A stretch of DNA of 64,000 nt from Tamaricihabitans halophyticus (GCF_004340875.1 NZ_SLXQ01000009.1:62001-126000), one strand, 5' to 3'. Shown: positions 34,714 through 43,359, counted from the first letter of the stretch. Program-made: numbers and translations. The notes: generated by a model from the sequence alone, not told the origin.

Positions 34714-34744
34714 GTTACTTGAGGTAACGGTTACTAGTGGTAGC
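34714..34744. promoter_or_regulatory. Tandem palindromic operator between AurF-like and TetR genes
   Basis: GTTAC-N5-GTAAC at 34714-34728 is followed 16 bp later by GTTAC-N5-GTAGC at 34730-34744. Two adjacent palindromes suit cooperative binding of two TetR dimers. The second overlaps the -10 hexamer TAGCAT of the TetR gene. Confidence 0.65.
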
Positions 34745-34746
34745 AT
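34741..34746 (+). promoter_or_regulatory. -10 hexamer of leaderless TetR gene
   Basis: TAGCAT, 7 bases before ATG 34754. It favours that ATG over the one at 34745, which lies within the hexamer. Confidence 0.45.
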
Positions 34747-34753
34747 GCGACGA

Positions 34754-35521
34754 ATGAGCAAGCCTGTCAACCCCGACTCGGAGGCGCGCCGACCAGCTCC
34801 GGACGCACGTAAGGAGCGATGGCGCAAGCACCGGCAAGCACGCAGGGCGGAGTTCGTCGACGCGGCGATTCGCGCGCTCGGCAAGCACGGTCCCGACGTG
34901 GGCATGGACGACATCGCGGCCGAAGCCGGGGTGACGAAGCCGGTGCTGTACCGGCATTTCACCGACAAGGCCGATCTGTACCTTGCGGTCGGCCACCGTG
35001 GCACCGAGCTGCTTTTCCAGCGGCTGGTCCCGGCACTGAACACGGAGACGGCCCCGCGCCCACGCATCAAGCAGAGCCTGACCGCGTTCTTCAGCGTGAT
35101 CGATGAATTCCCGAACGTGTACCGCTTCATCACCGGGCGACACCTACCGGCGGAATCGGATGTGGTGCACGAGGACAAGGAGATGATCGCGGCGGCGCTT
35201 GCCACGCTGCTCGGCGACTACATGCGGGCGTTCAATATGGACTCCGGCGGCGCCGAGCCGTGGGCACACGGCATCGTCGGCCTCGTCCAGAACACCGCCG
35301 ACTGGTGGCTCGACCGGCAGTCAATGAGCAGGGAAGCGGTCGTCGACTACCTGACCCAGATCATCTGGGCCGCGATCGACGGGATACTGCGCGACGCGGG
35401 AGCCACCGTGGACCCGGACGCGCCGTTCGAGCTACCCGGCGAGGCACATCTGCACGCGGTACCGGAACCAGCCGAGACCGAACGAGAGACCACGCGATCT
35501 TCCGGAGGGGCCAGCGCATGA
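34754..35521 (+). CDS. TetR-family regulator
   Basis: 255 aa. HTH: RRAEFVDAAIRALGKHGPDVGMDDIAAEAGVTKPVLYRHFTDKADLY (in pieces), then a long C-terminal ligand domain ending in a disordered tail. Start ATG 34754 chosen from the upstream -10. It overlaps DUF4873 by 4 bp (ATGA). Probable repressor of the divergent AurF-like/hydrolase operon and of itself. Confidence 0.85.
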   Translation: MSKPVNPDSEARRPAPDARKERWRKHRQARRAEFVDAAIRALGKHGPDVGMDDIAAEAGVTKPVLYRHFTDKADLYLAVGHRGTELLFQRLVPALNTETAPRPRIKQSLTAFFSVIDEFPNVYRFITGRHLPAESDVVHEDKEMIAAALATLLGDYMRAFNMDSGGAEPWAHGIVGLVQNTADWWLDRQSMSREAVVDYLTQIIWAAIDGILRDAGATVDPDAPFELPGEAHLHAVPEPAETERETTRSSGGASA

Positions 35522-35835
35522 GCGACGAACAGGAACACGAGGAAGAAGGCTTCGCCGGCGAGGCGACGCTACTGCTCGCGGACTCCGAGATACCGGTGCG
35601 AGTCGAGCTGCGCGGCTACTTCCAGCCGATCGACGGCCGCTATCACTGGTACGGCCGGATAACCCAGAACGAGCGGGTCAGCGAGCTCGCCGAGGCTGGT
35701 TCGAAGGTTGGCCGACTACGCACCCCGCAGGGCGAGGCCGAAGCGAAGCTGTCCGACCCCGACCCATGGGGGCGCTATCGGGTGGCCGGGATCAGCACAC
35801 CGCCGTTCGCGGTGGATCTGATCACCGAGCCGTAG
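35518..35835 (+). CDS. DUF4873 protein
   Basis: 105 aa. FAGEATLLLADSEIPVRVELRGYFQPIDGRYHWYGRI (in pieces), RTPQGEAEAKLSDPDPWGRYRVAG are DUF4873 features. This domain is also found fused to flavin monooxygenases. Function unknown. ATG is inside the TetR stop, so co-translated with the regulator. Confidence 0.8.
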   Translation: MSDEQEHEEEGFAGEATLLLADSEIPVRVELRGYFQPIDGRYHWYGRITQNERVSELAEAGSKVGRLRTPQGEAEAKLSDPDPWGRYRVAGISTPPFAVDLITEP

Positions 35836-35872
35836 AGGTCGAGCCCTAGAGGTACTGACCTGGTGGTGCAGC

Positions 35873-36103
35873 TCAGCTGCCGACCGCGAAGCCCACTCGG
35901 CGGGATTCGGTCGGCACGATCTCCACGAAGGTGATCCGGGATGCGGGTACCAGCAGTCGGCGCCCCTTGTCGTCGGTGAGACTCAGCATTTCGCTCTTGC
36001 CGCCGAGTGCGTCCGAGACAAGCGATTCGATCTCCTCGACCGACTCGCTGCTCGTCACTACGAGCTCCCGCGGGCTCTCCGCGACGCCGATCTTGATCTC
36101 CAC
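35873..36103 (-). CDS. DUF3107 protein (TB9.4-like)
   Basis: 76 aa. VEIKIGVAESPRELVVTS, SDALGG and PASRITFVEI match DUF3107, the family of M. tuberculosis Rv3208A/TB9.4, next to fasR there. GTG 36103 is 5 bases after GGAGG; the GTG at 36133 lacks a site and sits next to a terminator hairpin. Function unknown; ATP-binding-like small beta protein. Confidence 0.85.
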   Translation of the reverse strand: MEIKIGVAESPRELVVTSSESVEEIESLVSDALGGKSEMLSLTDDKGRRLLVPASRITFVEIVPTESRRVGFAVGS

Positions 36104-36136
36104 GCTGACCTCCGATTTAGCCGGTTGACTCACAAA

Positions 36137-36161
36137 GAGCCCGCTTCCGCGAAGCGGGCTC
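36137..36161 (-). terminator. Intrinsic terminator after ferritin-like gene
   Basis: GAGCCCGCTT-CCGCG-AAGCGGGCTC, a perfect 10-bp stem with 5-base loop. Read on the minus strand it is followed by TTTGTG. It lies 26 bp after the stop of the ferritin-like gene. Confidence 0.8.
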
Positions 36162-36186
36162 CCAGCCAGGTTAACCGAGCATCACC

Positions 36187-36891
36187 TCAGCCGAGGCCAA
36201 GGGCGACCATCCGCTTGGTGTGCCGCTGCTGCAACCGCCGAAACAGCGCGGCCACCCCGGAAAGGTCGCCGGACCCGGTCACGATCAACTCGGCCAGCCC
36301 GTCCCGCTCGGCGACCACGTACTGCGCCTGGGTCAATGCCTCACCGAGCAGCCGGCGGCCCCACAGTGCTAGCCGGTCGCGCTGTTTCGGTTCCTGCTCG
36401 CAGGCGGCCAGGACCTCGGTTTCCGCGAACGCGGAGTGGCCGGTGTCGGCGAGCACCCTGAGCACCAGTTCCCTGGTCTCATCGTCAAGCCAGTTAGCGA
36501 TCTCGCCGTAGAGATCAGCGGCCAGCCCATCCCCGATATAGACCTTGACCAGCGATTCCAGCCAGGATTTTGGCGCGGTGGAGGCGTGGAACCGGTCGAA
36601 GTGCCCGATGAACGGCCGCATCACCTCGGTCACCTGGTAGCCGCGGTTGGCCAGGTAGTCTTCGAGCGACCGGTAGTGGCCGATCTCCGCGGCAGCCATC
36701 GAGGCCAGCGCGGCCCGGCCGGCCAGGGTGGGCGCGGCACGCGCGTCCTCGGCGATCCGGTCGAACGCGGAGAGCTCGCCGTAGGCGATCACGCCGATCA
36801 GATCGAGCACCCCGGTCGCGAGCCCGGCACCGGCTTCCTGGTCGTGCGCAGCGGTTTCGCCGGTGGACGGCGCGGCATTCTGGTCGCTCAT
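36187..36891 (-). CDS. Ferritin-like diiron protein (Rv3210c-like)
   Basis: 234 aa. [34 protein letters not shown] (E-x2-H) and a later GHSAFAETE give a four-helix iron site related to tRNA hydroxylase MiaE. Position upstream of the DUF3107 gene and divergent from rhlE equals Rv3210c. ATG 36891 is supported by TACGCT 7 bases upstream. Substrate unknown. Confidence 0.8.
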   Translation of the reverse strand: MSDQNAAPSTGETAAHDQEAGAGLATGVLDLIGVIAYGELSAFDRIAEDARAAPTLAGRAALASMAAAEIGHYRSLEDYLANRGYQVTEVMRPFIGHFDRFHASTAPKSWLESLVKVYIGDGLAADLYGEIANWLDDETRELVLRVLADTGHSAFAETEVLAACEQEPKQRDRLALWGRRLLGEALTQAQYVVAERDGLAELIVTGSGDLSGVAALFRRLQQRHTKRMVALGLG

Positions 36892-36898
36892 AGCTGCG

Positions 36899-36904
36899 AG
36901 CGTA
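36899..36904 (-). promoter_or_regulatory. -10 hexamer of leaderless ferritin-like gene
   Basis: TACGCT on the minus strand, 7 bases before ATG 36891. Confidence 0.45.
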
Positions 36905-36980
36905 ATCGTATCCCCGCGCCGAATCCGCACCCGCGACACTCGCCACATGCACAGTTGACCACTGTGGACGGGTGAACAGG

Positions 36981-36986
36981 TACAAT
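36981..36986 (+). promoter_or_regulatory. Likely -10 of rhlE
   Basis: TACAAT with TTGACC 20 bp upstream (long spacer). A start near here would give rhlE a leader of about 160-190 bases, long enough for post-transcriptional control as is common for DEAD-box helicase mRNAs. Confidence 0.4.
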
Positions 36987-37149
36987 GACTTCGTAACGGC
37001 CCCGCAGATGACGCTTGGGCCGGGGAGATCGCGGCTGGTCACTGCCGCGCCGTGATCGAGAAAGTGTGCGCGCACACCTCGCCGACATTCCCGCGCGCTG
37101 CCTGGTCACGGACCGGTACGTACGCGCGGTCGAGTGCCTCGACCGAGCC

Positions 37150-38949
37150 GTGCGTGCTGGTACGAGAGAGGCGATCACACTGACCGCAAGCACAACCGAT
37201 AACAACAAAGCGGATACGCCGGACGATCCCATCGCGCTGGAACACAGCGAGACCGGCGTTCCAGCGACCGACGATTCGCATCCATTGCGGGCCGGCGAAG
37301 CAGCACAGCCGGAATCACCCACCTTCGCCGAGCTCGGGGTACACGCGGACATCGTCCGGGCCCTCAACGAAGCCGGCATCGAGCGAACCTTCGCGATTCA
37401 GCAGCTGACCCTGCCGCTGGCGCTGGCCGGCGAGGACGTCATCGGCCAGGCCCGCACTGGTATGGGCAAAACGCTCGGCTTCGGCGTGCCGCTGCTGCAT
37501 CGGATCACCACCCCGGGGGACGGCACTCCGCAGGCGCTGGTGGTGGTACCCACTCGCGAGCTGTGCCTGCAGGTGACGCACGACCTCACCGACGCGGGTA
37601 AGCACCTTGGCGTGCGGGTCGAGGCGATCTACGGCGGCCGGCCCTACGAGTCCCAGACCGCCGCGCTACGCAACGGCGTGGACGTGGTCGTGGGTACCCC
37701 TGGACGGCTGCTCGACCTCGCTGAACAGCAGCAGCTGGTACTCGGCAAGGTCCGCGCGCTGGTGCTCGACGAGGCCGACGAGATGCTCGACCTCGGCTTC
37801 CTACCGGATATCGAGCGGGTGCTGCGCATGGTGCCGGAGCAGCGGCAGACGATGCTGTTCTCGGCGACGATGCCCGGCCCGATCATCACGCTCGCCCGCA
37901 CCTTCCTCACCCGCCCGACACATATCCGGGCCGAGGAGAACAACCAGGGTGCCGTACACGAACGCACCAAGCAGTTCGTGTACCGGGCACATTCGCTGGA
38001 CAAGGTCGAGCTACTCGCCAAGGCGCTACAGGCCGAAGGTCGCGGGCTGTCCATGATCTTCACCCGCACCAAGCGCACCGCGCAGCGGATCAGCGACGAC
38101 CTCGCCGAGCGCGGTTTCGCGGCCGCCTCGGTGCACGGTGACCTCGGGCAGAGCGCGCGCGAGCAGGCCCTACGCGCCTTCCGCACCGGCAAGATCGACG
38201 TGCTGGTAGCGACCGACGTCGCCGCCCGCGGGATCGACGTGGACGACGTCACGCACGTGATCAACTACCAGTGCCCCGAGGACGAGAAGACCTACGTGCA
38301 TCGCATCGGGCGTACCGGCAGGGCCGGTAAGACCGGCGTCGCCGTCACCCTGGTCGACTGGGACGAGGAACCGCGCTGGAAGCTGATCAGCGACGCGCTC
38401 GAACTGGACCGGCCCGAGCCGGTGGAGACCTACTCCACCTCGGCGCATCTGTTCACCGACCTGGACATACCCACCGATGCCAGCGGGCGCCTGCCGCTCG
38501 CCAAGCGGACAAGGGCCGGGCTCGGCGCCGAACCCGAAGAGAACCTGGACGGCAAGCGCGGCCAGGCGAAACGGCGGCAATCCCGGTCCAGGCGGCGGTC
38601 CAGGGGCGGTTCACAAGCCAGCCAGGCAACCGGCGAAGGCACCGGTGAGCAGGCGAACACCGACGAGGGAACGTCCGGCCCGCCGCGCCGCCGCAGGGTG
38701 CGCAGGCGCGCCGGCCAGCAAGTGAACGAGACCGGCGCGGCGAGCCCAGCCGAGTCGACCGACGGCGGCGCGGAGCAGCGTCCGGCCAGGCGCCGGCGGC
38801 GGCGCCGTGCCGGTAAACCGGTGGACGGCGCGGACGGTACCGTCGCGGTATCAGCTACCTCGGGAACGGCCGCACAGTCAGCCGCGCCCCAGGTGCAGAC
38901 CAGCAACGGCACAGTCAACAACGGTGCCGGCCCGGCGACGGCGGACTGA
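37150..38949 (+). CDS. rhlE: DEAD-box RNA helicase (RhlE-like)
   Basis: 599 aa from GTG 37150. Motifs in order: Q motif (FAELGV, FAIQQLTLP), I ARTGMGKT, Ia PTRELCLQ, Ib TPGRLL, II DEAD, III SAT, IV MIFTRTK, V ATDVAARGIDV, VI HRIGRTGR. The C-terminal 130 residues are low-complexity with RRRR clusters for RNA binding. Matches Rv3211 by position. The start is uncertain: GTG 37150 has no binding site, while a CTG at 37180 has GAGAGAGG at good spacing and gives a protein start like LTAST. Roles: mRNA turnover and ribosome assembly. Confidence 0.9.
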   Translation: MRAGTREAITLTASTTDNNKADTPDDPIALEHSETGVPATDDSHPLRAGEAAQPESPTFAELGVHADIVRALNEAGIERTFAIQQLTLPLALAGEDVIGQARTGMGKTLGFGVPLLHRITTPGDGTPQALVVVPTRELCLQVTHDLTDAGKHLGVRVEAIYGGRPYESQTAALRNGVDVVVGTPGRLLDLAEQQQLVLGKVRALVLDEADEMLDLGFLPDIERVLRMVPEQRQTMLFSATMPGPIITLARTFLTRPTHIRAEENNQGAVHERTKQFVYRAHSLDKVELLAKALQAEGRGLSMIFTRTKRTAQRISDDLAERGFAAASVHGDLGQSAREQALRAFRTGKIDVLVATDVAARGIDVDDVTHVINYQCPEDEKTYVHRIGRTGRAGKTGVAVTLVDWDEEPRWKLISDALELDRPEPVETYSTSAHLFTDLDIPTDASGRLPLAKRTRAGLGAEPEENLDGKRGQAKRRQSRSRRRSRGGSQASQATGEGTGEQANTDEGTSGPPRRRRVRRRAGQQVNETGAASPAESTDGGAEQRPARRRRRRRAGKPVDGADGTVAVSATSGTAAQSAAPQVQTSNGTVNNGAGPATAD

Positions 38950-38989
38950 TCCCCGCCGCGCCAGCCGCATCCGCACGGGAGCACAGCGA

Positions 38990-40237
38990 GTGGCGCCACG
39001 GCACCCTTTTCGACGCAGGCGGGATTTCGTCATCGCCGGCGCGCTCGCCGTGCTCACCGTGCTCGGCGGCACGCTCGTCTGGCTGGACAGCGACTACCGG
39101 GCGACGACGTCCCAAGTCGCGAACAGCGCGCCGGATCCGGCAGCGGTCGAACAACCGGATTCGGTACCGCCAACCGTCGCCGAGGTGTGGCGCGCGCCGA
39201 GCCCAGGCACTCCGGAGCCAGTGGTAGCCGGACCGGGCGTGGTCACCGCTACGGACAACGCGGTCGTCGGCCGCGATCCACTGACCGGTGCGCAGCGCTG
39301 GCGATACGCCAGGGATATCCCGTTGTGCACGGTGGCCGCGGCTGGTTCGGATGTCATTGCGGCACACCGCAAATCGGTGGCGCGCGAGGACGACCGGTGC
39401 GGGGAGATCACCGCGCTGGATCCGGCGACCGGCGAACGCGTCGCGCAGCGCAACGCTGATACCGAGGTCGGTACCCGGCTGCTTTTCGACGGCGGGCATA
39501 TCACCGCAACGGGCAAGCGAGTGCTCTACACCTGGCGCCAGGATCTGGTCCAGTCCATGGAGTACGGCGAGATTCCGGCTCAGGTGAACCCGCAGCGCCA
39601 GCCTCGGCAGGGTTGCGTTTTCGGCACCGTGGCGGTGGACGACGGACGGATCGGCGTCGTCGGGCGTTGCCCGAACGATTCGGGTGATCGACTGAGCCTG
39701 TACCGGGCGACGAGTGGGGCGGATAACGACGACGACGCGCCCGTCGAGTTGTTCAGCGTGATCGTCGGCAACCGGCAGCACGGCCAGCTCGTGGCGGTGA
39801 GCGACGAGCGCTCCGCCGTCGCGCTGCCCGCCGAGGACGCGCTCGTGGTCTTCGACGACGAGGGGCGGCGCATCGCGGAGCACTCGCTCGATGGTGATAC
39901 CACCGCGCTGGAACGAGATCCGGCCGGCCGCGCGGTCGCCGCGCGGTCCAGTACGACCGCCGTGCAGTGGTTCACCGGCAGTCAGGTGATCTCGCTAGCC
40001 AAACCCGACCTCACTCCACAGTGGACTTTGGATGGCGCGCGCGGGCTGGGCACCGAGTTCGCCGGCAGGACACTGGTTCCCGTGGACGACGGGATTGCCG
40101 TACTGGACCAGCGCTCCGGCGAGCGGCTCGGCACGCTACAGGTGGACCGCGGTGACTACACCGGCGATGTCACCGTGGACAGCGTGGGCAGCGTGCTGAT
40201 CGAACAGCGCGGCGACACCATCGTCGCACTACGTTGA
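38990..40237 (+). CDS. Membrane-anchored PQQ-like beta-propeller protein (Rv3212-like)
   Basis: 415 aa. A basic start (RHPFRRRRDF), one membrane helix at about residues 13-32, then seven or so blade-like repeats such as DPLTGAQRWRYARD, DPATGERVAQR, and DQRSGERLGTLQ. GTG 38990 has GGGAG upstream. Downstream of rhlE as is Rv3212 of Rv3211. Likely an outer-face scaffold protein; no enzyme residues seen. Confidence 0.8.
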   Translation: MAPRHPFRRRRDFVIAGALAVLTVLGGTLVWLDSDYRATTSQVANSAPDPAAVEQPDSVPPTVAEVWRAPSPGTPEPVVAGPGVVTATDNAVVGRDPLTGAQRWRYARDIPLCTVAAAGSDVIAAHRKSVAREDDRCGEITALDPATGERVAQRNADTEVGTRLLFDGGHITATGKRVLYTWRQDLVQSMEYGEIPAQVNPQRQPRQGCVFGTVAVDDGRIGVVGRCPNDSGDRLSLYRATSGADNDDDAPVELFSVIVGNRQHGQLVAVSDERSAVALPAEDALVVFDDEGRRIAEHSLDGDTTALERDPAGRAVAARSSTTAVQWFTGSQVISLAKPDLTPQWTLDGARGLGTEFAGRTLVPVDDGIAVLDQRSGERLGTLQVDRGDYTGDVTVDSVGSVLIEQRGDTIVALR

Positions 40238-40239
40238 TC

Positions 40240-40284
40240 CGCAGTTCTGGGATCAACGGTTCTGGGATACGCGGTTCTGGGCCG
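40240..40284. repeat. Three 15-bp tandem units after a stop codon
   Basis: GTTCTGGGAT recurs at 15-bp period three times, starting two bases past the stop of the beta-propeller gene. The last unit diverges. Confidence 0.65.
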
Positions 40285-40306
40285 CTTTCGGGCAGACTTG
40301 GTAGGT

Positions 40307-41194
40307 ATGGAGCCGACCCCGACCGGACTCACCGAACAACTTGCGCCGCATCATGCCGAGCGCGTCGACCTCCCCGGCGCACACGGGCCGATCGCGGCGT
40401 TGCGCGCCGACCCCGGCCCCGCGGATCGCGGGGTGAGCGCGGTACTGCTACCCGGGTACACGGGTTCCAAGGAGGACTTCGCCGAACTGCTCGACCCGCT
40501 CGCGGCGGCCGGTTTCGAGGTAATCGCCATCGATCTGCCCGGTCAGTACGAATCGCCTGGTCCCATCGAGGAGCACGAGTACCTGCCGGGCGCGCTCGGC
40601 CCGGTACTCGCCGAGGTACTGGCGAAGCTCTCCGCCAGTGATCGGACGATCTATCTGCTCGGGCATTCCTACGGCGGGCTGGTCGCGCGCGCGACCGTGC
40701 TTGCTGGTGCCGAGGTCGGCATGCTGGCACTGCTGGATACCGGGCCGGGCGGGCTACCCGCTGGAGGACGTCGGGAACTGCTGAACGCGGCCGAGCCGCT
40801 GCTGCGCGAACAGGGCGTGCTCGCGGTACAGGAGATTCGCGAGCAGATCGCCGCGCAGGCGCCCGGCTGGGCGACGCGGCCAGCCGGGTTGAAACAGTTC
40901 ATGCGCGAGCGATTCATCCGGTCCACGGCGGCGGGCCTACTCGGGATGGCGAACGGTCTGCGTACCGAGCCGGATCGGGTCGCGGAGCTCGCCAGCAGGC
41001 TGCGCCGGGATGGCACGCGCTGCCAGGTGATCACCGGAGCGAACGACGACGCCTGGCCGGTACCAGATCAGCGGGCGATGGCCGCGCAACTGGGCGCGAG
41101 TTTTGATCTCATCCCCGAAGCCGGCCACTCGCCGAACGTCGAACAACCCGCGCGGCTGCTCGAGGTACTGCTCGGGCACTGGCTGGCCGGGTAG
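40307..41194 (+). CDS. Alpha/beta hydrolase
   Basis: 295 aa. LLPGYTGSKEDF (oxyanion region), LLGHSYGGLVARA (nucleophile Ser), GANDDAWPV (acid) and EAGHSPNVE (His). ATG 40307 is preferred over an in-frame TTG three codons upstream. Convergent with a small membrane protein across a short tandem repeat. Substrate unknown. Confidence 0.85.
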   Translation: MEPTPTGLTEQLAPHHAERVDLPGAHGPIAALRADPGPADRGVSAVLLPGYTGSKEDFAELLDPLAAAGFEVIAIDLPGQYESPGPIEEHEYLPGALGPVLAEVLAKLSASDRTIYLLGHSYGGLVARATVLAGAEVGMLALLDTGPGGLPAGGRRELLNAAEPLLREQGVLAVQEIREQIAAQAPGWATRPAGLKQFMRERFIRSTAAGLLGMANGLRTEPDRVAELASRLRRDGTRCQVITGANDDAWPVPDQRAMAAQLGASFDLIPEAGHSPNVEQPARLLEVLLGHWLAG

Positions 41195-41200
41195 CCGAGG

Positions 41201-41246
41201 CCCGGTTAGGACCGGCCCAGGTCAGGACCAACCCAGGCTAGGACCA
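41201..41246. repeat. Short tandem repeat across a gene end
   Basis: CCCGGTTAGGACCGG, CCCAGGTCAGGACCAA and CCCAGGCTAGGACCAC, units of 15-16 bp, fill the space between two convergent genes and include the stop codon of the minus-strand one. Confidence 0.6.
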
Positions 41247-41603
41247 CCACAGCAGCCAGAGCGCGCCGATGATCACCGCGAACACGCCGAGGATGCCCAC
41301 CGCGCGGGTCAGCCCGGAACCGCGATCGGCCATCCGCTGACAGGCGATCGCGAGCGCCGCCGCGGCCAGGTGCCCAACCACGAAGTTCGCGCCGGAGCCT
41401 TCGAAGCCTTCGGTGAACGAGAACACCTGCACGCCGAGCACGAACAACGCCAACACCGCGAATCCGAGCGCGAGCGATCCGGACAGGCCGCGCAGCACCG
41501 CGCTCGCGCGGCCTTCCTGCCGCCGCTGTCCGCTGTCCCTTTCTGGTTTGGGCAATGGCGTGGTCTGCGACTCCGCGGCCGGCACGCGGCGGTATCTGTT
41601 CAC
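41238..41603 (-). CDS. Small membrane protein, unknown
   Basis: 121 aa; about three membrane helices (LALGFAVLALFVLGVQVF, VVGHLAAAALAIAC, VGILGVFAVIIGALWLLW). GTG 41603 overlaps the RecB-type nuclease stop (GTGA), so it is co-translated. No family recognised with confidence. Confidence 0.7.
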   Translation of the reverse strand: MNRYRRVPAAESQTTPLPKPERDSGQRRQEGRASAVLRGLSGSLALGFAVLALFVLGVQVFSFTEGFEGSGANFVVGHLAAAALAIACQRMADRGSGLTRAVGILGVFAVIIGALWLLWWS

Positions 41604-42442
41604 TCGGCCAACAGCTCCCACGGCTTGGCCGCGGGCGCGGCGTCCTGACCGACCGGGCAGCTCGGGCGGAAGTCGCACCAACCGCAGTGCCGACCCGCGG
41701 TGGCGGGAAAGACCTCGTCCGGGTCGCCACCCGCGGCGAGGGTGTCAACGGCCAGCTGCACATCGGCCGCGGTTTCCTCGGCCCTGCCGCGCTGGCGGCG
41801 TAGTGACTCGTCGGTGTGTTCCCAGGAAGCGATCTCGCCGGTCGGCACGTGATGTAGCTCCACCCGGTTGGCCGGTTTGCGCAAGGTACGCCGCGCCGCG
41901 ATGGCATAGAGGGCAAGCGCCTGCGAGCCGCGGGCGTCGTCCTCGTTCGGCGCCCGCCGACCGGTCTTGTAGTCGACAATCACCAGCTCGCCGGACCGTT
42001 CGTCGATCCGGTCCACCCTGCCTTCGGCCACGATGGTGCCGGTCGGCGCGGAGACCCAGCGTTCAAGGCCGACCGGTTCGAACCCGGTGTCGTGCTCGTC
42101 GACGTAGTCGGCGACCCAGTTCCGCGCCCGCCGCCGGTACTCGCCAGCCTGTTCGGTATCGGCGAAGCCTTCGTCGGACCAGTTCTCGGTGACCAGTTCG
42201 GCCGCTCGCGCGGCGGTGCGACGCCGGGCGGGCAACTCGAACAGCGCCCTGAGCGCGTTGTGCACCACGGCGCCCAGCGTGCTGTGTGCCCACCCGCCAG
42301 TGCGCCGTGGCGTTGGCCGGTCCAGGTAGGCCATCCGGTAGCGCCGTGGACAGTCCGCGAAGGTGGACAGGCGCGCCGGCGAGACCTTGATCAATCGCTG
42401 CGGCATGCTGTCGAAGCCGAGTTGGGCGTGCACGTCGTCCAC
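41600..42442 (-). CDS. RecB-family PD-(D/E)XK nuclease with Fe-S cluster
   Basis: 280 aa. SPARLSTFADCPRRYRM holds the first cysteine; the nuclease core is GRVDRIDERSGELVIVDYKTG (in pieces: D then x10-VDYKT), and HCGWCDFRPSC supplies three more cysteines for an AddB-type [4Fe-4S] cluster. Single-domain members are common in actinobacteria and probably act in DNA repair. An ATG at 42406 is an alternative start. Confidence 0.85.
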   Translation of the reverse strand: MDDVHAQLGFDSMPQRLIKVSPARLSTFADCPRRYRMAYLDRPTPRRTGGWAHSTLGAVVHNALRALFELPARRRTAARAAELVTENWSDEGFADTEQAGEYRRRARNWVADYVDEHDTGFEPVGLERWVSAPTGTIVAEGRVDRIDERSGELVIVDYKTGRRAPNEDDARGSQALALYAIAARRTLRKPANRVELHHVPTGEIASWEHTDESLRRQRGRAEETAADVQLAVDTLAAGGDPDEVFPATAGRHCGWCDFRPSCPVGQDAAPAAKPWELLAE

Positions 42443-42486
42443 GGTACTGCCGATGGGCGCAGTGGTGTCAGTGCGGGCACCGTGCG

Positions 42487-43107
42487 TTATCCGCCCGCGA
42501 TGAACCCGCGAACGGAGTCCGCGATCAGCTGCACCGCGATTGCCGCGAGCAGCAGCCCGGCGACCTTGGCCAGCAGCAGAATGCCGCTTTCCTTGATCAG
42601 CCGGATCACCAGCGGGGAGAAGCGCAGCGCGAGCAGCAACACGATATGTACGGCGAGGATCGCCGCGCCAACCGCAAAGTACGCGCCCAGGTCACCGCCG
42701 GCCGCGCGGACGAACACGATGGTCGCCGCGATCGCGCCGGGTCCGGCGAGCAGCGGTGTACCGAGTGGCACCAATGCGACATTGACGTCCTCGGCGACGT
42801 CGGGGCTGGCGGTGTTTCGCCCGGTGAGCAGGTCGAGCGCGACCAGTAGCAGGAGCAACCCGCCGGCGCCCTGCAGGGCGGGTACGCCGATACCGAGGTA
42901 ACGCAGGATCGCCTCGCCGCCGATCGCGAAGGCGGAGATCACCGCTAACGAAACGAGCACGGCCTGCCAGGCCGCCCGGTGCCGGGCCTTGGGGTTGCGG
43001 CGGCCGACCAGGGACAGGAACACCGGCACGGTGCCCGGCGGGTCCATGATCACCAGCAACGTGATCATGGCTTCGACGAACAGTGCGGTGTGGAAGATCC
43101 CGTCCAC
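42487..43107 (-). CDS. MarC family (UPF0056) membrane protein
   Basis: 206 aa, six membrane helices. MDPPGTVPVFLSL, RRNPKARHRAAWQAVLVSL, PALQGAGGLLLLLVALDLL, PLGTPLLAGPGAIA are MarC family signatures. Earlier called a multiple-antibiotic protein, but the function is unknown. GTG 43107 has AGGGGGTG upstream. Confidence 0.9.
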   Translation of the reverse strand: MDGIFHTALFVEAMITLLVIMDPPGTVPVFLSLVGRRNPKARHRAAWQAVLVSLAVISAFAIGGEAILRYLGIGVPALQGAGGLLLLLVALDLLTGRNTASPDVAEDVNVALVPLGTPLLAGPGAIAATIVFVRAAGGDLGAYFAVGAAILAVHIVLLLALRFSPLVIRLIKESGILLLAKVAGLLLAAIAVQLIADSVRGFIAGG

Positions 43108-43189
43108 GACACCCCCTGAAGCCCGAGCCCGCAACGCCGGCAGCCCCCCACAACGCTGGCAACCCTAGCCCCACCCACCCGGCCACAAC

Positions 43190-43325
43190 CAACGTTTAGC
43201 CCGCGAAACGCGCTCCAGAATCAACGTTCAGCCCGCTGAACGTTGATTCTGTTGTACGCGCTAAGCACTCAACGGTGAGCCCGCTAAACGCGCCGAAAAA
43301 TCAACGGTCAGCCTGCTAAACGCGT
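43190..43325 (-). repeat. Array C: four tandem palindromes at a gene 3' end
   Basis: Four units near 43190-43212, 43216-43251, 43269-43292 and 43301-43325, between marC-like and PHP genes, 3' of the PHP gene. Unit 1 is identical to unit 1 of array A over 23 bp. The 18-bp CGCTAAGCACTCAACGGT and the 22-bp unit 4 start also recur in array A, so the two arrays are related blocks. Confidence 0.8.
43216..43251. terminator. Near-perfect 36-bp palindrome in array C
   Basis: CAGAATCAACGTTCAGC (17 bases), CC, then its exact complement. The strongest hairpin in the window. Suits a bidirectional terminator. Confidence 0.7.
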
Positions 43326-43359
43326 TAAATGCGCAGGTGAGGGCAGGGGGCAGGGCAGG

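Noticed and set aside
13646-43325. CRISPR array
   Set aside because: The repeats are palindromic, of 2-4 units, with variable spacing and no cas genes.
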